The notes under the pieces are model-generated. The model was not told the DNA's origin and ran no database searches. It saw nothing but the letters and a program-made list of their open reading frames with translations. From positions 310,001 to 374,000 of the forward strand of contig NZ_JABWMH010000001.1 of the NCBI RefSeq assembly GCF_013371215.1: a stretch of DNA of 64,000 nucleotides, read 5' to 3'. The translations under genes were made by a program, and so were the position numbers. Positions 49,585 through 59,089 of this stretch are shown here, piece after piece (position 1 is the first letter of the stretch; every line of letters begins with the position of its first letter). The stretch is from Parasphingorhabdus flavimaris. Lineage in GTDB: Bacteria; Pseudomonadota; Alphaproteobacteria; Sphingomonadales; Sphingomonadaceae.

Positions 49585-50574
49585 CTACATCATCGCATCG
49601 GAGATCGAGCAGGCCGCGGGGCCGAGGATCACGATGAACAAAACCGGCAAAATGAACAGGATCAGCGGGATCGTCATGATGGCAGGCAGACGCGCGGCCT
49701 TTTCTTCGGCGCGCATCATCCGGTCGTTGCGGAATTCTGCGGAGAGAACCCTTAAGGAGGACGCCAGCGGCGTACCATATTTCTCGGTCTGGATCATCGT
49801 TGTCACCACACCTTTGACATGTTCGAGAGCCACGCGATAAGCGAGATTTTCAAATGCCTGCCGCCGTTCGGTGAGGAAGCCCAGTTCGATGGAGGTCAGC
49901 GAGAATTCGTCTGCCAGTTCCGGATAGGCGCTGCCAAGTTCTTTCGAAACCCGGGCAAAGGCCGTGTCGACGGTCAGACCGGCTTCAGCACAGATCACGA
50001 GCAGATCGATCGCATCCGGCAATCCTTTTCGGATCAGGTCGGTCCGCTTGGCAATCAGGTTGTTGAGATATACGTCTGCACCCTTATATCCTGCCAAGGT
50101 TGCACCGGCGAAAACGCCGAAACGCTTGAGGTCGGACCAGTCAGCGAGATAGTCGAAGCCGTATATCGCCAGCGCTGCCCCGCCGCCGAGCAGGATCGGC
50201 AGTACCAGTCGACTGAAGATGACGACAAAAGCCAGATCCTTCGACCGGATACCGGCTTGAGCCAGCTTCTGTTGCGCTTCCTTGACCTGGGTGTCCTGCA
50301 AGACCTGCATCGACGACAGGATATTGCGCATGCGGTCGGTCGTATCATTCTGCTGCACCAGCTTCGCACGCTTCTTGGTGGTCGAAGCGGTGATGCCGGC
50401 CTTGAGCTGTTCACGACGTTCGTTCAACGCCTTGACCCGCTTGGCCATCGGATCGCGCACCGTGACGGCGGCATAGATTGCAAAAAATACGGCTGCCGCT
50501 GCGACTGCAGACAAGATTGTCGCCACCCACAGAACGTCTACGCCCAGTAATGTTGGTCCGCCGCCGCTGGTCAT
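49585..50574 (-). CDS. tadC: Tad pilus inner-membrane platform protein TadC
   Basis: TadC belongs to the type II secretion F (GspF) family and forms, with TadB, the inner-membrane platform for Flp pilus assembly. The 329-residue protein from the ATG at 50574 has one helix near the N-terminus (LWVATILSAVAAAAVFFAIY), the GspF-type cytoplasmic core with PDAIDLLVICAEAGLTVDTA near residue 180, and C-terminal helices near LPAIMTIPLILFILPVLFIVI. An in-frame start at 50637 would overlap tadB; the ATG at 50574 has AAGG upstream and gives a family-like start. Confidence 0.92.
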   Translation of the reverse strand: MTSGGGPTLLGVDVLWVATILSAVAAAAVFFAIYAAVTVRDPMAKRVKALNERREQLKAGITASTTKKRAKLVQQNDTTDRMRNILSSMQVLQDTQVKEAQQKLAQAGIRSKDLAFVVIFSRLVLPILLGGGAALAIYGFDYLADWSDLKRFGVFAGATLAGYKGADVYLNNLIAKRTDLIRKGLPDAIDLLVICAEAGLTVDTAFARVSKELGSAYPELADEFSLTSIELGFLTERRQAFENLAYRVALEHVKGVVTTMIQTEKYGTPLASSLRVLSAEFRNDRMMRAEEKAARLPAIMTIPLILFILPVLFIVILGPAACSISDAMM

Positions 50575-50593
50575 TTGCCTTGCACCTTCACTT

Positions 50594-51565
50594 TTAAATC
50601 TCGAAACTGACCATTTTGGCCATGATGAACACACCAATGCTCATCCACGTCAGGCCGCCCATGCCGGCGATTATCAAACGTTCTTCGTAGAAAAAGCCAG
50701 CCAGGTAGGTCGGATTGACGGAGTAAACCAGTCCGAACACGATGAAGGGCAATGATCCCACGATATAGGCAGAAGCCTTTGATTCAGACGACATCGCCTT
50801 GATCTTGAGCTTCATCTGTCCACGTTTACGTAGCACTTCGGCGAGGTTGGACAGGGTTTCCGCCAGGTTACCACCAGTCTCACGTTGAATTGCCAGGGTG
50901 ATGCAGAAAAACTTGAATTCCGGCGTGTCCATGCGTTTGGCGCTTTCCTGCAAAGCATCTTCCATGGTCTGGCCGATCTTGATCCGGTCGACGACCTTCT
51001 GGAATTCTTCGCCAACCGGGCCGCCAATTTCCTTGGCAACCACGCCGATCGTTTCGGTTACAGGCAGGCCTGAACGCAAACCGCGAACAAGCAATTCGAT
51101 CGCATCGGGAAAGGAAGCAGTAAACTTCCCGACCCGTCGGCTTATCATGAATCCGACGACGAAATGTGGCAGTCCGGCGCCGACGAGCAGGCCGACGAAA
51201 ACACATAGCAGAAGCGGCGCACCCTTGATGAGCAACACTCCGAACAGGAGCGTGAATATTCCACCGACCGCGTAGAAAAAATAGGACAGTGGCCAGTTCT
51301 TTCCGGTTTTCTCCAACCGGATCGCCAAGATTTCCATCTTGGTCATGTTTTCGCCCTTGGGTCGCGTCGTTTTCCGACGAGCCGAGAGCGCCTTTTTCAT
51401 TTGCGCTTCGACCTGCACATTGGCGTTATCGGAATGACGATATTTGACCTTGTCCAGCCGTCGTGCCGTTGCCTTGGACACAGATGGGCCGACAAATGCA
51501 AAAATGATCAGCAGTACCACTGCCAGAACACCTGCACCTAACATCGCGATTTGCATCATACCCAT
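50594..51565 (-). CDS. tadB: Tad pilus inner-membrane platform protein TadB
   Basis: Another GspF-family platform protein, 323 residues, with an N-terminal helix (LAVVLLIIFAFVG), two helices near 100-140 (YAVGGIFTLLFGVLL), the conserved FPDAIELLVRGLRSGLPVTE and QRETGGNLAETLSNLAEVLR, and C-terminal helices. Its ATG at 51565 is 40 bases after the cpaE stop. In most Tad loci the motor ATPase gene cpaF/tadA lies exactly here, but this gap has no room for it. Confidence 0.93.
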   Translation of the reverse strand: MGMMQIAMLGAGVLAVVLLIIFAFVGPSVSKATARRLDKVKYRHSDNANVQVEAQMKKALSARRKTTRPKGENMTKMEILAIRLEKTGKNWPLSYFFYAVGGIFTLLFGVLLIKGAPLLLCVFVGLLVGAGLPHFVVGFMISRRVGKFTASFPDAIELLVRGLRSGLPVTETIGVVAKEIGGPVGEEFQKVVDRIKIGQTMEDALQESAKRMDTPEFKFFCITLAIQRETGGNLAETLSNLAEVLRKRGQMKLKIKAMSSESKASAYIVGSLPFIVFGLVYSVNPTYLAGFFYEERLIIAGMGGLTWMSIGVFIMAKMVSFEI

Positions 51566-51605
51566 AGTCTAATTCCTTTTAAGCTGAAGACTGTTTGTAA
51601 CTGCT

Positions 51606-52892
51606 TCAGGCTTTAGGAGCCGTTTCCTTGACTTTTTTCGACGGGAGAAATGACTTAAAATCTCCCAGCTTTCCCATGATCGACTGTTTCTCGCCGGATC
51701 CAGATTCGTCGTCGCCATCGTCGACGGAACCAAGCACGAGGTTGGACAGCTCGATAATTTTTGCCGCGGCTTTGCTGGACCGGCCTGCTTGAACCAGTGC
51801 CTGACCCATTTTGGCGGATTGCGCCGCCGTTTTTGCGTCATAGGGAATGAGGATGTCGATCTTGCGTTCGATCGAACTTTCAAAATCCTGGCGGCTGATT
51901 TCCAGATTGCTGGTCTGGACCTTGTTGGCCACGACATAGACCTTGCTCTGTGCTGCGTGGGATTTTAGCCAGGACAGCAAACGGATGCAGTCGCGGGCCG
52001 ATGCCAGCGTCAGTTCAGTGGCAATGACGGTTGCGTTGACGTCGCCGAGGAGATGCGGATAATTTATCAGCATGTCGCGTGGCAAATCGATCACGGTGCA
52101 ATCAAAGGCCGCGCGAAATTCTTCCTGCAGTTGGAAAAAGGCAGTGCCATCGGTCATCATCGGCGAATTGATCGGTGCTTCCGCCGAAAGCAGCGATAAT
52201 TTGTCATTGGCCTTGATCATGGCGCGTTCGATGAACAGGCCATCAATCCGGCTCGGGTTGTCAATCGCATCGGTAAGACCGCGACCGGGCTCCAGATCCA
52301 GCGACAGCGCACCGGTTCCGAAGTGGACATCCAGATCAAGCAACGCGGTCAGGCGTTCCTTCTCCTGGCTGAGCAACCATGCGAGCGACGTTGCGATGGT
52401 TGAAGCTCCGACACCACCGCGTGTGCCGATTACTGCGGTTGAAATATGCGTTTTTTCGGCGTGTCCGTCGTCGCTTTTCGGAGCGTTGAATACAGCTTGC
52501 GCCTGGCTCAAAACGTCACGTAACTGGTCCGGTGTAAACGGCTTCAACAGATAATCCTGCAAGCCGCTGATAATCAGATCGCGATAGAGGCGCACGTCGT
52601 TAACCTGGCCCATGGCAATCACAACGGTGCCCGGTTCGCAGACCTCGGCCAGCGAATTGATGTCGTTCAACGGGTCGCCAGATTCAGACAGGTCGACCAG
52701 CAAGATATTCGGGCTGGCAGAAATGGAGAGGTTCTGAACGGCGTTGCGTAGCCCGCCCATGTTGCATTTGTCAGCCGCCCAGCCCATTTCTTCGACAACA
52801 GGACGGAGCAAGTCCAGCGTGTCGTCGTCGCAAACAAATGCGGCAAATGGATCACGTCCGCTGATCGAGCCTGGTTTCCAGGGAGCGTTCAT
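51606..52892 (-). CDS. cpaE: Tad pilus localisation ATPase CpaE/TadZ
   Basis: CpaE/TadZ is a MinD/ParA-like ATPase with an N-terminal receiver-like domain that positions the pilus machinery at the pole. The 428-residue protein has the pseudoreceiver in about residues 15-130 (ending LKPFTPDQLRDVLSQAQ) and the ATPase with a deviant P-loop, GTRGGVGASTIA near 150, in which the usual Lys is replaced by Ala, as is common in this subfamily. LLDLDVHFGTGALSLD follows. The start overlaps the cpaD stop by one base. The C-terminal tail is Ser/Asp/Lys-rich. Confidence 0.92.
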   Translation of the reverse strand: MNAPWKPGSISGRDPFAAFVCDDDTLDLLRPVVEEMGWAADKCNMGGLRNAVQNLSISASPNILLVDLSESGDPLNDINSLAEVCEPGTVVIAMGQVNDVRLYRDLIISGLQDYLLKPFTPDQLRDVLSQAQAVFNAPKSDDGHAEKTHISTAVIGTRGGVGASTIATSLAWLLSQEKERLTALLDLDVHFGTGALSLDLEPGRGLTDAIDNPSRIDGLFIERAMIKANDKLSLLSAEAPINSPMMTDGTAFFQLQEEFRAAFDCTVIDLPRDMLINYPHLLGDVNATVIATELTLASARDCIRLLSWLKSHAAQSKVYVVANKVQTSNLEISRQDFESSIERKIDILIPYDAKTAAQSAKMGQALVQAGRSSKAAAKIIELSNLVLGSVDDGDDESGSGEKQSIMGKLGDFKSFLPSKKVKETAPKA

Positions 52893-53491
52893 TATTGTTC
52901 TCCAACTTTCTTGTCACGATAAGCGCGAATGGCCTTGGACGCCTGCGCCTGATCTTCGCCCGCGGCATTTTTTCCGCGGATCAGATCTTCGGGATCGGCA
53001 ATCATTGCCGCCATGGTGCTGTTGGTTCCGCAACCGTAATTTTCGCTGGTACGAGCCTGGAAATCACTATGGCTGCGATGGCTGAAATCTGGGCATCCCG
53101 GTACCGAAGCCCTGGTCCGCGACACTACTACCCGCACCAGACCGGCCGGGACATATCCTTCGGTCACGGGCGCTTTGTCGCTGACCAGCAGGCCATAGCG
53201 AGCCACGATGGATTCAACAGCATTTCTGGCCACGGCACTCGCGGAATAGCCCGGATCGTCGATCGCGACGCGATCACCATAGCCAAGGTCGAGAGCGTCG
53301 AACCAGCCCGAGAGCCGGTTCTGTTCAGCCGTGGACAATCCGCCATTGCCAGCGCTCAGATCCAGTACGTAATTCGTCTTCGAAACAACCGGCTGGCGTT
53401 CGCTGTAGACGCTGCGGTTCGCAGTCGTGCTGCCGCAGGCAGTAACCGAGAGACCGAGGGCGGTAATGAGTGCCATTGAAACGATGCGCAT
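52892..53491 (-). CDS. cpaD: Tad pilus assembly lipoprotein CpaD
   Basis: The 199-residue protein has a lipoprotein signal (ALITALGLSVTACGS, with Cys near residue 19) and the CpaD signature SENYGCGTNSTMAAMIADPE near residue 150, followed by DLIRG. In Caulobacter-type loci CpaD works with the secretin CpaC at the outer membrane. It lies between cpaC (21 bases) and cpaE (overlapping). Confidence 0.93.
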   Translation of the reverse strand: MRIVSMALITALGLSVTACGSTTANRSVYSERQPVVSKTNYVLDLSAGNGGLSTAEQNRLSGWFDALDLGYGDRVAIDDPGYSASAVARNAVESIVARYGLLVSDKAPVTEGYVPAGLVRVVVSRTRASVPGCPDFSHRSHSDFQARTSENYGCGTNSTMAAMIADPEDLIRGKNAAGEDQAQASKAIRAYRDKKVGEQ

Positions 53492-53512
53492 GATCTGTTC
53501 TCCTGATCTGGC

Positions 53513-55138
53513 TTATTTGTCGAAGCTGAAACCAGGAGCAGCGCTGCCGGATTTCTTGGATTTTTTAGCGGATTTGGCTGGGACCTGTGGGTCCAGGCTA
53601 CCAAAAGTCTGCCCTTCGGGAGCCGCCGGAGCGAGCGCCGGTTTTGGTCGATCGCCCCCGGTGCCGGAGTGGTTCCGGTTCATCAGGAAGCGTTCTGCAT
53701 CATTGGCAGCCTTGAAGCCGTCAGTGGGCAGGACGATCTCGTTGTCGGTCACGGGTTTTACCAGATAAGGGGTGACAACGATCATCAGCTCGGTTTCATT
53801 CCGGCGATAGCCATCGGATTTGAACAAGGTGCCAAGGATTGGAACATCCGCCAGACCGGGCGTTTTATCGATTGCCGAGTTATAGCTGTTCTGCATCAGG
53901 CCGGCGATCATGAAGCTTTCGCCCGATCCAAGTTCAACGGTCGTCTCTGCCCGGCGGGTTGATACCGCGGGGATACTGAAACCGTTGAGGACAACGGCCC
54001 CGTTCGAGGTGATTTCCGAAACTTCCGGAGCGACGCGGATCGAAATCCGGCCGTTGGAAAGAACCGTCGGCGTATAGGACAGGCTGACACCAAAATTCTT
54101 GTACTGGACGGATACTTCACCCAGTCCGGTCGAAATCGGAATGGGGAACTCGCCGCCGGCAAGGAAGGTGGCGGTTTCACCCGAAATGGTCGTCAGGTTT
54201 GGCGAGGCCAGGGTGGTAACCAGACCGACTCGTTCCGATACGTCGAAAGCGGTTGCAATATCGACGCCGAACAGGCGGCCCGCTGCCTCGATGGTGTTGA
54301 GACCAGTTCCTGAAGTTGAGCTGAATTGTGTTCCGCCCGGAGTCACAAACTGACCGGTCGACGGATTGAACGGAAGCGAAATCGAACCTGCCGGCAGGCC
54401 GTAAAGTTGTGAAGCATCCAAAGAAGGGAAGCCCGCGGTGCTGAAATCGGTGATCGTACCGAAATTGCGTCCGCGCGATACACCGAACTGGAAGCCACCC
54501 GTTGTGTCGCGAGTCAGAAGATTGCCGTTGATTTCTTTGGCCAGCGATCGGCTGACTTCGGCAAAACGAACCTTCAGGTTAACCTGCATCGGCGTCGCTG
54601 TTTTCAGCCGGCTGACGACCCGCGTGCCCTCTCCGACAAACGCCTGGACCAGATTTTCTGCTTCTTCTGCATCGCTCGGATTGGCGATGGTGCCGGTCAG
54701 CAGCACGAAATTGTTGGTGGTGCTGACGGCAATATTCGCGTCCGGCATTGCCAGACCGAGCATCTGGTCGATCGAGGAAATCTCCGCACCGACTGCGATT
54801 TCTGCAGAAAAGACAACCTTGCCGGAGGCGCTGGTCGCATAAAAACTGGTCTGACCACCCTTTTTGCCGAAGATATATATCTGGCGCGGCGACCGTACCT
54901 GGACGTCCGCGATATTATTTTCGGCGATGAAGATATCTTCAATCGGCGATGGCAGAGTGATCAGTTTACCGCGGCCAACAGCGAGCGAGATGTTGGAATT
55001 CGGTTGCGAGACGTTGACCGACTGTGCGTTCAACGGGGTTGCGTTGTTGGCAGCGAGGGCCAATGCGAGGGCAGCCACGACGGCAGCGCCCATTGGCTTT
55101 TTCACCGAACGGCTATGCTTTGCATATATTACGGCCAT
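53513..55138 (-). CDS. cpaC: Tad pilus secretin CpaC/RcpA
   Basis: This 541-residue outer-membrane secretin has a signal peptide ending at ATPLNAQ, an N-terminal pilus-assembly/BON-like region (VQVRSPRQIYIFGKKGGQ, FVLLTGTIANPSDAEEAE), and the C-terminal secretin domain with VGLVTTLASPNLTTISGETA near residue 300 and VPILGTLFKSDGYRRNETEL near 430. The C-terminal tail (about residues 465-541) is Pro/Ala/Lys-rich and beyond the usual secretin end. It shares one base with the cpaB stop. Confidence 0.94.
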   Translation of the reverse strand: MAVIYAKHSRSVKKPMGAAVVAALALALAANNATPLNAQSVNVSQPNSNISLAVGRGKLITLPSPIEDIFIAENNIADVQVRSPRQIYIFGKKGGQTSFYATSASGKVVFSAEIAVGAEISSIDQMLGLAMPDANIAVSTTNNFVLLTGTIANPSDAEEAENLVQAFVGEGTRVVSRLKTATPMQVNLKVRFAEVSRSLAKEINGNLLTRDTTGGFQFGVSRGRNFGTITDFSTAGFPSLDASQLYGLPAGSISLPFNPSTGQFVTPGGTQFSSTSGTGLNTIEAAGRLFGVDIATAFDVSERVGLVTTLASPNLTTISGETATFLAGGEFPIPISTGLGEVSVQYKNFGVSLSYTPTVLSNGRISIRVAPEVSEITSNGAVVLNGFSIPAVSTRRAETTVELGSGESFMIAGLMQNSYNSAIDKTPGLADVPILGTLFKSDGYRRNETELMIVVTPYLVKPVTDNEIVLPTDGFKAANDAERFLMNRNHSGTGGDRPKPALAPAAPEGQTFGSLDPQVPAKSAKKSKKSGSAAPGFSFDK

Positions 55139-56097
55139 TACTTGTCTCCAAACTCGATATCAGCGACCGCATTGCCGCGTGCAACGCGGACTACCGGACC
55201 TTTAGGTTTCTCTTTTTCAGCCAATGGCGGTGGCGAGCGCGTTTCAAAGCGTGACACATCGCCCCCGGTCGAGAAGGTCGATTTTTTGCTGCTTGGTCGC
55301 GCGGCCAGCGAACGGAGCATGTCGGCTTCAAGCACCGGATCATCTGTTTTCGGCAATTTGATCGCGCCGGAAGCAATAGCTTCTTCCAGCTCTGCTGCGC
55401 TGTCTGCCAGCGAACGCAGAGACAGGCTCAACGTCCCCAGGGTCTGGGCAACCGATATCTGCTCCGCAATTTTGGGGGTGGCTTCAAGAGTAACAAGCTT
55501 TGCCGTCTGGGGAATTTGCTGCCCTGCTTCATTTTTCGATGCGGTTATCCGGTTGTCGGTCGCCAGAACGCGCAAATTGCGGATAACGGTTTCCGAAACC
55601 TTGAGCTCAGGTCCTTCGCCCTGCACCGACTGGGTCAGCATCAGGTCGACCCGGTCGCCTGGGAAAACGAAGCCGGCGACACCGGTCAGGCCGGACACGG
55701 GGATCGTGACCGCGCGCATTCCGGGGCCGAGAGCTGCGGCTAGAAAGCCGCGATCACCCGGAGCAACGAGCGAGCCTTTGGTCATCGGCTGGCCGGCGGT
55801 GATCGGATTGCGTACCACGGTGCCTGCGAGCGTATTAAGATCGGTGCCTTCTTTCATGAAATAGGCTTCCTCGATCAGGTTCTTCGGCCAGGGCTGGAAA
55901 CGGAAGCTGTCGGGCGTGATAATGGTGCCGACGGGAAGCGCACGAGTGGCGACGAGAATCTCTTCGCCAAGCACTTCGGTTTTTCTTGCTTCCGCTTGCG
56001 GCGCGGAGGCACCGTCAAACATGTTCTTGGCGAGCATCGCCGTGACCGCAGCCACGATCAGTGCGCCAACCAGCAAAATGATCTTCTTCTTGTCCAT
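55138..56097 (-). CDS. cpaB: Flp pilus assembly protein CpaB/RcpC
   Basis: The 319-residue protein has an N-terminal helix (IILLVGALIVAAVTAMLA) and an SAF domain, with ILVATRALPVGTIITPDSF near residue 48 and the CpaB core GMRAVTIPVSGLTGVAGFVF near 130. A disordered Arg/Pro/Lys-rich tail follows. CpaB/RcpC is thought to act in the periplasm with the secretin. The cpaA gene lies 74 bases upstream; no promoter was clear in that gap. Confidence 0.93.
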   Translation of the reverse strand: MDKKKIILLVGALIVAAVTAMLAKNMFDGASAPQAEARKTEVLGEEILVATRALPVGTIITPDSFRFQPWPKNLIEEAYFMKEGTDLNTLAGTVVRNPITAGQPMTKGSLVAPGDRGFLAAALGPGMRAVTIPVSGLTGVAGFVFPGDRVDLMLTQSVQGEGPELKVSETVIRNLRVLATDNRITASKNEAGQQIPQTAKLVTLEATPKIAEQISVAQTLGTLSLSLRSLADSAAELEEAIASGAIKLPKTDDPVLEADMLRSLAARPSSKKSTFSTGGDVSRFETRSPPPLAEKEKPKGPVVRVARGNAVADIEFGDK

Positions 56098-56171
56098 GAC
56101 GTTTCACGCCTCCTGAATGCCCCCGCCCGAATGGTTCCATTGGCGGTCATTTCCTCTTTCGAGTAAATTGG

Positions 56172-56654
56172 TTAAAATATCGTTTGTGAACTTTGCCCCA
56201 CGATGCCCCAAATGGTCCAAAGCCCCGCAAAAGCGATGGCCACGCCATATGGAACCTTTATTGGACCCTCGGTCTTTTTGATTCTCTTGCCGATCATCAT
56301 TAACAACGTCAGCACGCCGCCGGCGATTGACATGATCACCAAGAGTTCGAGAAAAGTCAGCCAATGCATCCAGAAAGCAAGGGCCGTCAGCAGTTTGACG
56401 TCACCGCCACCCATCGCACCGATCGCGAACATTCCGGCGAATATGGTAAATATGACAGCAGCCAAACCGATTTGCCCGGCGATCTCCGGCCAGAATGTCA
56501 TGCCGCTGGCGATCCAGAGAGCCGGAGCAGCAAGCGCGATCGAGAGATTCAGCCAGTTCGAGATATGGCGTCTCTTGAGGTCGGTAATTGCTGCGACAAT
56601 CAGTGCAATTGCCAATCCGCCCCAGAGCAAGTAGATGAAGGTTTCGCTATCCAT
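56172..56654 (-). CDS. cpaA: Type IV prepilin peptidase CpaA/TadV
   Basis: The 160-residue membrane aspartic protease of the A24 family processes Flp pilins and pseudopilins. The two catalytic Asp residues lie in ITDLKRRHISN (near residue 25) and MGGGDVKLLTAL (near 86). It is the short form without the cytoplasmic N-methyltransferase domain, as expected for TadV-type enzymes. It heads the operon; the 81-base divergent gap to the hydrolase gene should hold its promoter. No flp pilin gene is present beside it. Confidence 0.92.
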   Translation of the reverse strand: MDSETFIYLLWGGLAIALIVAAITDLKRRHISNWLNLSIALAAPALWIASGMTFWPEIAGQIGLAAVIFTIFAGMFAIGAMGGGDVKLLTALAFWMHWLTFLELLVIMSIAGGVLTLLMMIGKRIKKTEGPIKVPYGVAIAFAGLWTIWGIVGQSSQTIF

Positions 56655-56735
56655 AGACAGACCGTCTAGTTAATTTGCCTTACCAAATAGTAACCACGAT
56701 TACCGGAGCGGTTTTTATCTTCCGACAGTGTGACA

Positions 56736-57707
56736 ATGACCAAGCGTGACATGACAGGCGTCCAGGCCGAGCGCTTTGATCGCCGTGCGATTCCGTCGGG
56801 TGCAGAAGAACAGACCTGGATCGGACCCGATGGCTGGCGATTCAGGCAATTGGAATGGCGGCAGGACAAGCCGAGAGGATCGGTCCTGTTCATGACCGGA
56901 CGGGCTGACTTCTACGAGAAATATCTTGAAACATTTCACGACTTTCACAGCCGCGGATGGAATATCACCACGGTTGACTGGCGCGGGCAGGGCGGATCGG
57001 GGCGTTGCGGCGCGCATCCGCATGTCGGCCATATCGATGATTTTGCGACATGGACGGGTGATCTGGCGGCCTTATATGATCAATGGCACGCCAGCCGCCC
57101 CGGACCGCATGTCGTGCTTGGCCACAGCATGGGCGGGCATCTGGTTTTGCGAGCGCTGACCGAGAACCTTATTCAGCCCGATGCCGCCATATTAAGCGCG
57201 CCGATGCTCGCTCCCGCTGGCGGCGGCATGCCGGAATGGACAGCGCAATTGATTGCCAAGTTCATGTGCGTTCTGGGCCGTGCCGGGCGGCGTGCCTGGA
57301 AGGCGGCTGATAATCCGCTGGAGCCACAAATATTGCGCCAAGGCCTGCTGACCCACGATGCCGCCCGCTATTCGGACGAATTTTTCTGGTTTCGCGAGCG
57401 TCCCTTCGTCCGCCTGGGACCGGCGAGCTGGCGTTGGGTCGAACGGGCTTATTCCTCGACCAGAAAGCTGCGGAACCGGCGAAAACTGTCGCGAATGGAT
57501 ATCCCGATTCTGATATTGGCGACCTCGACGGACGAACTGGTGGATCACCCGACGATCGAGCGGGCGGTCGGTCTGATGCCCAAGGCCGAACTGAAATTGT
57601 TCGGACCGGAATCCGCCCACGAGATTTTTCGGGAAGTTGACGATGTCCGCGATTCGGCACTCAACGCCTGTTTCTCCTTTCTTGACCGAGTAGCACCCCC
57701 ACAATGA
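56736..57707 (+). CDS. Alpha/beta hydrolase, lysophospholipase/monoacylglycerol lipase type
   Basis: The roughly 323-residue protein has the serine hydrolase elbow GHSMGGHLVLRAL near residue 130, preceded by ITTVDWRGQGGSGRCGAHPH near 82. A likely catalytic Asp lies in STDELVDHP and a His in ESAHEIFREVDD. This matches the family of PldB/monoacylglycerol lipases. GTG at 56730 and ATGs at 56736 and 56751 are all in frame and none has a clear ribosome-binding site; I report the first ATG. Its stop overlaps the next gene (ATGA). Confidence 0.87.
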   Translation: MTKRDMTGVQAERFDRRAIPSGAEEQTWIGPDGWRFRQLEWRQDKPRGSVLFMTGRADFYEKYLETFHDFHSRGWNITTVDWRGQGGSGRCGAHPHVGHIDDFATWTGDLAALYDQWHASRPGPHVVLGHSMGGHLVLRALTENLIQPDAAILSAPMLAPAGGGMPEWTAQLIAKFMCVLGRAGRRAWKAADNPLEPQILRQGLLTHDAARYSDEFFWFRERPFVRLGPASWRWVERAYSSTRKLRNRRKLSRMDIPILILATSTDELVDHPTIERAVGLMPKAELKLFGPESAHEIFREVDDVRDSALNACFSFLDRVAPPQ

Positions 57708-58819
57708 AAGAATTTGATGTCGCCATAATCGGCGCCGGCATTGCCGGAGCCAGTATCGCCTCCGAGATTGGCGCGGATCGGTCGGTTCTGCTGCTCGAGG
57801 CCGAGGACCAGCCCGGCTATCATTCGACCGGCCGCTCGGCCGCGTTCTGGACGGAAACTTACGGTGGGCCCCGGGTTCAGCCCCTGACGTCGGCATCCAG
57901 AGCATTTCTCGACGAGCCACCGGCGGATTTCTCTCCGACCGGCTTCCTCGGTCCGCGCCGCGCTATCAACATCGGCCAGGACGAACAGCGGCATCTGGCA
58001 GAGGAGTTTCTCGCGGAATTCGACGGCAGTGGCCTGACCATGGAGCGTTGGTCCTGGGAGCAGGCGACCGCGCTCGTTCCTGACTTGAAACCTGTCTGGA
58101 AACACGCGGTTTATGAGCCGGATTGCCGTGATATCGACGTTGCCGCATTGCATGCCGCCTATCTGAGAGACGCAAAACGGAAGGGGGTGGAACTCCTCTG
58201 CCGGGCACCGGTTTCGCAAATCCGGAAGGATGACCGGGGATGGGAGCTGACCGCGAGAGAAGAGATTTATCACGCGACTGTGCTCGTCAACGCTGCCGGT
58301 GCCTGGGCAGACAGCGTCGCGCGGCTGGCTGATGTGAAGCCGATTGGTATCCAGCCGCTGATTCGCAACATGGTCCAGATCGAAACCGATCCGCCATCGT
58401 CGCTGGATATGCCGTTGGTTGTCGGACTGGATGGCAGTTTCTATTTCAAACCGGAACCGGGCGGGGGCTATTGGCTTAGTCCGCACGACGAAATTCCATC
58501 CGAGCCGGGGGACGTTGCGCCGGACGAGCTAAGCGTTGCGATCGCCATTGACCGGTTTGAAAAGGCGGTGGATGTGAAGGTCAAACGGGTTAGCCGGAAA
58601 TGGGCCGGCCTGCGCAGCTTTGCCCCGGATCGTCTGCCGGTTATCGGCTTTGATGGCGCAGACTCCGATTTCTTCTGGTTTGCCGGGCAGGGCGGTTTTG
58701 GTATCCAGACAGCTCCGGCTGCTGCGAAACTCGCCCGATCGGTGCTGCTGGGGCAGGCCCCCGACGAAAGCCTGCACGCTATTGATGTCAGTCTCTACGC
58801 GGCTTCGCGTTTTTCCTAG
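57704..58819 (+). CDS. FAD-dependent oxidoreductase (DAO family)
   Basis: The 371-residue protein has the dinucleotide-binding FDVAIIGAGIAGASIASEIG at the start, HSTGRSAAFWTETYG near residue 42 as in D-amino-acid and 2-hydroxy-acid oxidoreductases of the DAO superfamily, and a C-terminal FAD-contact region FWFAGQGGFGIQTAPAAAKL. The substrate is unknown; amino acid, amine or hydroxy acid oxidation are the usual choices. It overlaps the upstream hydrolase gene by four bases and is probably co-expressed with it. Confidence 0.9.
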   Translation: MKEFDVAIIGAGIAGASIASEIGADRSVLLLEAEDQPGYHSTGRSAAFWTETYGGPRVQPLTSASRAFLDEPPADFSPTGFLGPRRAINIGQDEQRHLAEEFLAEFDGSGLTMERWSWEQATALVPDLKPVWKHAVYEPDCRDIDVAALHAAYLRDAKRKGVELLCRAPVSQIRKDDRGWELTAREEIYHATVLVNAAGAWADSVARLADVKPIGIQPLIRNMVQIETDPPSSLDMPLVVGLDGSFYFKPEPGGGYWLSPHDEIPSEPGDVAPDELSVAIAIDRFEKAVDVKVKRVSRKWAGLRSFAPDRLPVIGFDGADSDFFWFAGQGGFGIQTAPAAAKLARSVLLGQAPDESLHAIDVSLYAASRFS

Positions 58820-58903
58820 GAAGCAAGGTTTTACAAGCGGGGCGTTGCGATGTCTGTCTGAGGCTCTATGTTTCCAGACACCCAACAGAAGGAGAGTATC
58901 GAG

Positions 58904-59080
58904 ATGGCGCATAAATTCGAAATCTGGAAAGACAAGAAGGGCGAATTTCGCGTTCGCTTCAAATATAATAGCGAAGTCATTTTCTCGACCGAAGGCTATT
59001 CCAGCAAAGCCAGCGCCAAGAATGCGATCAGTTCGATCCTGAAAAACGGACCGAACGCGGAGATTGAAGACAATAGCTAG
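58904..59080 (+). CDS. YegP family (DUF1508) small protein
   Basis: From the ATG at 58904, with AAGGAG 9 bases upstream, the product is 58 residues and contains one DUF1508 repeat, with KFEIWKDKKGEFRVRFKYN at the start and EGYSSKASAKNAISSILKN. Larger family members carry two such repeats; this is a single-repeat form. The function is unknown. The longer open frame from 58868 is not needed. It is convergent with rnhA, whose stop lies nine bases away. Confidence 0.88.
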   Translation: MAHKFEIWKDKKGEFRVRFKYNSEVIFSTEGYSSKASAKNAISSILKNGPNAEIEDNS

Positions 59081-59089
59081 GGACTGACC

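Noticed and set aside
56655-56735. CtrA-like TTAA-N6-TTAC word in the cpaA/hydrolase gap
   Set aside because: Spacing is off by one base and the second half-site is degenerate. Without a conserved alignment this cannot be distinguished from chance.
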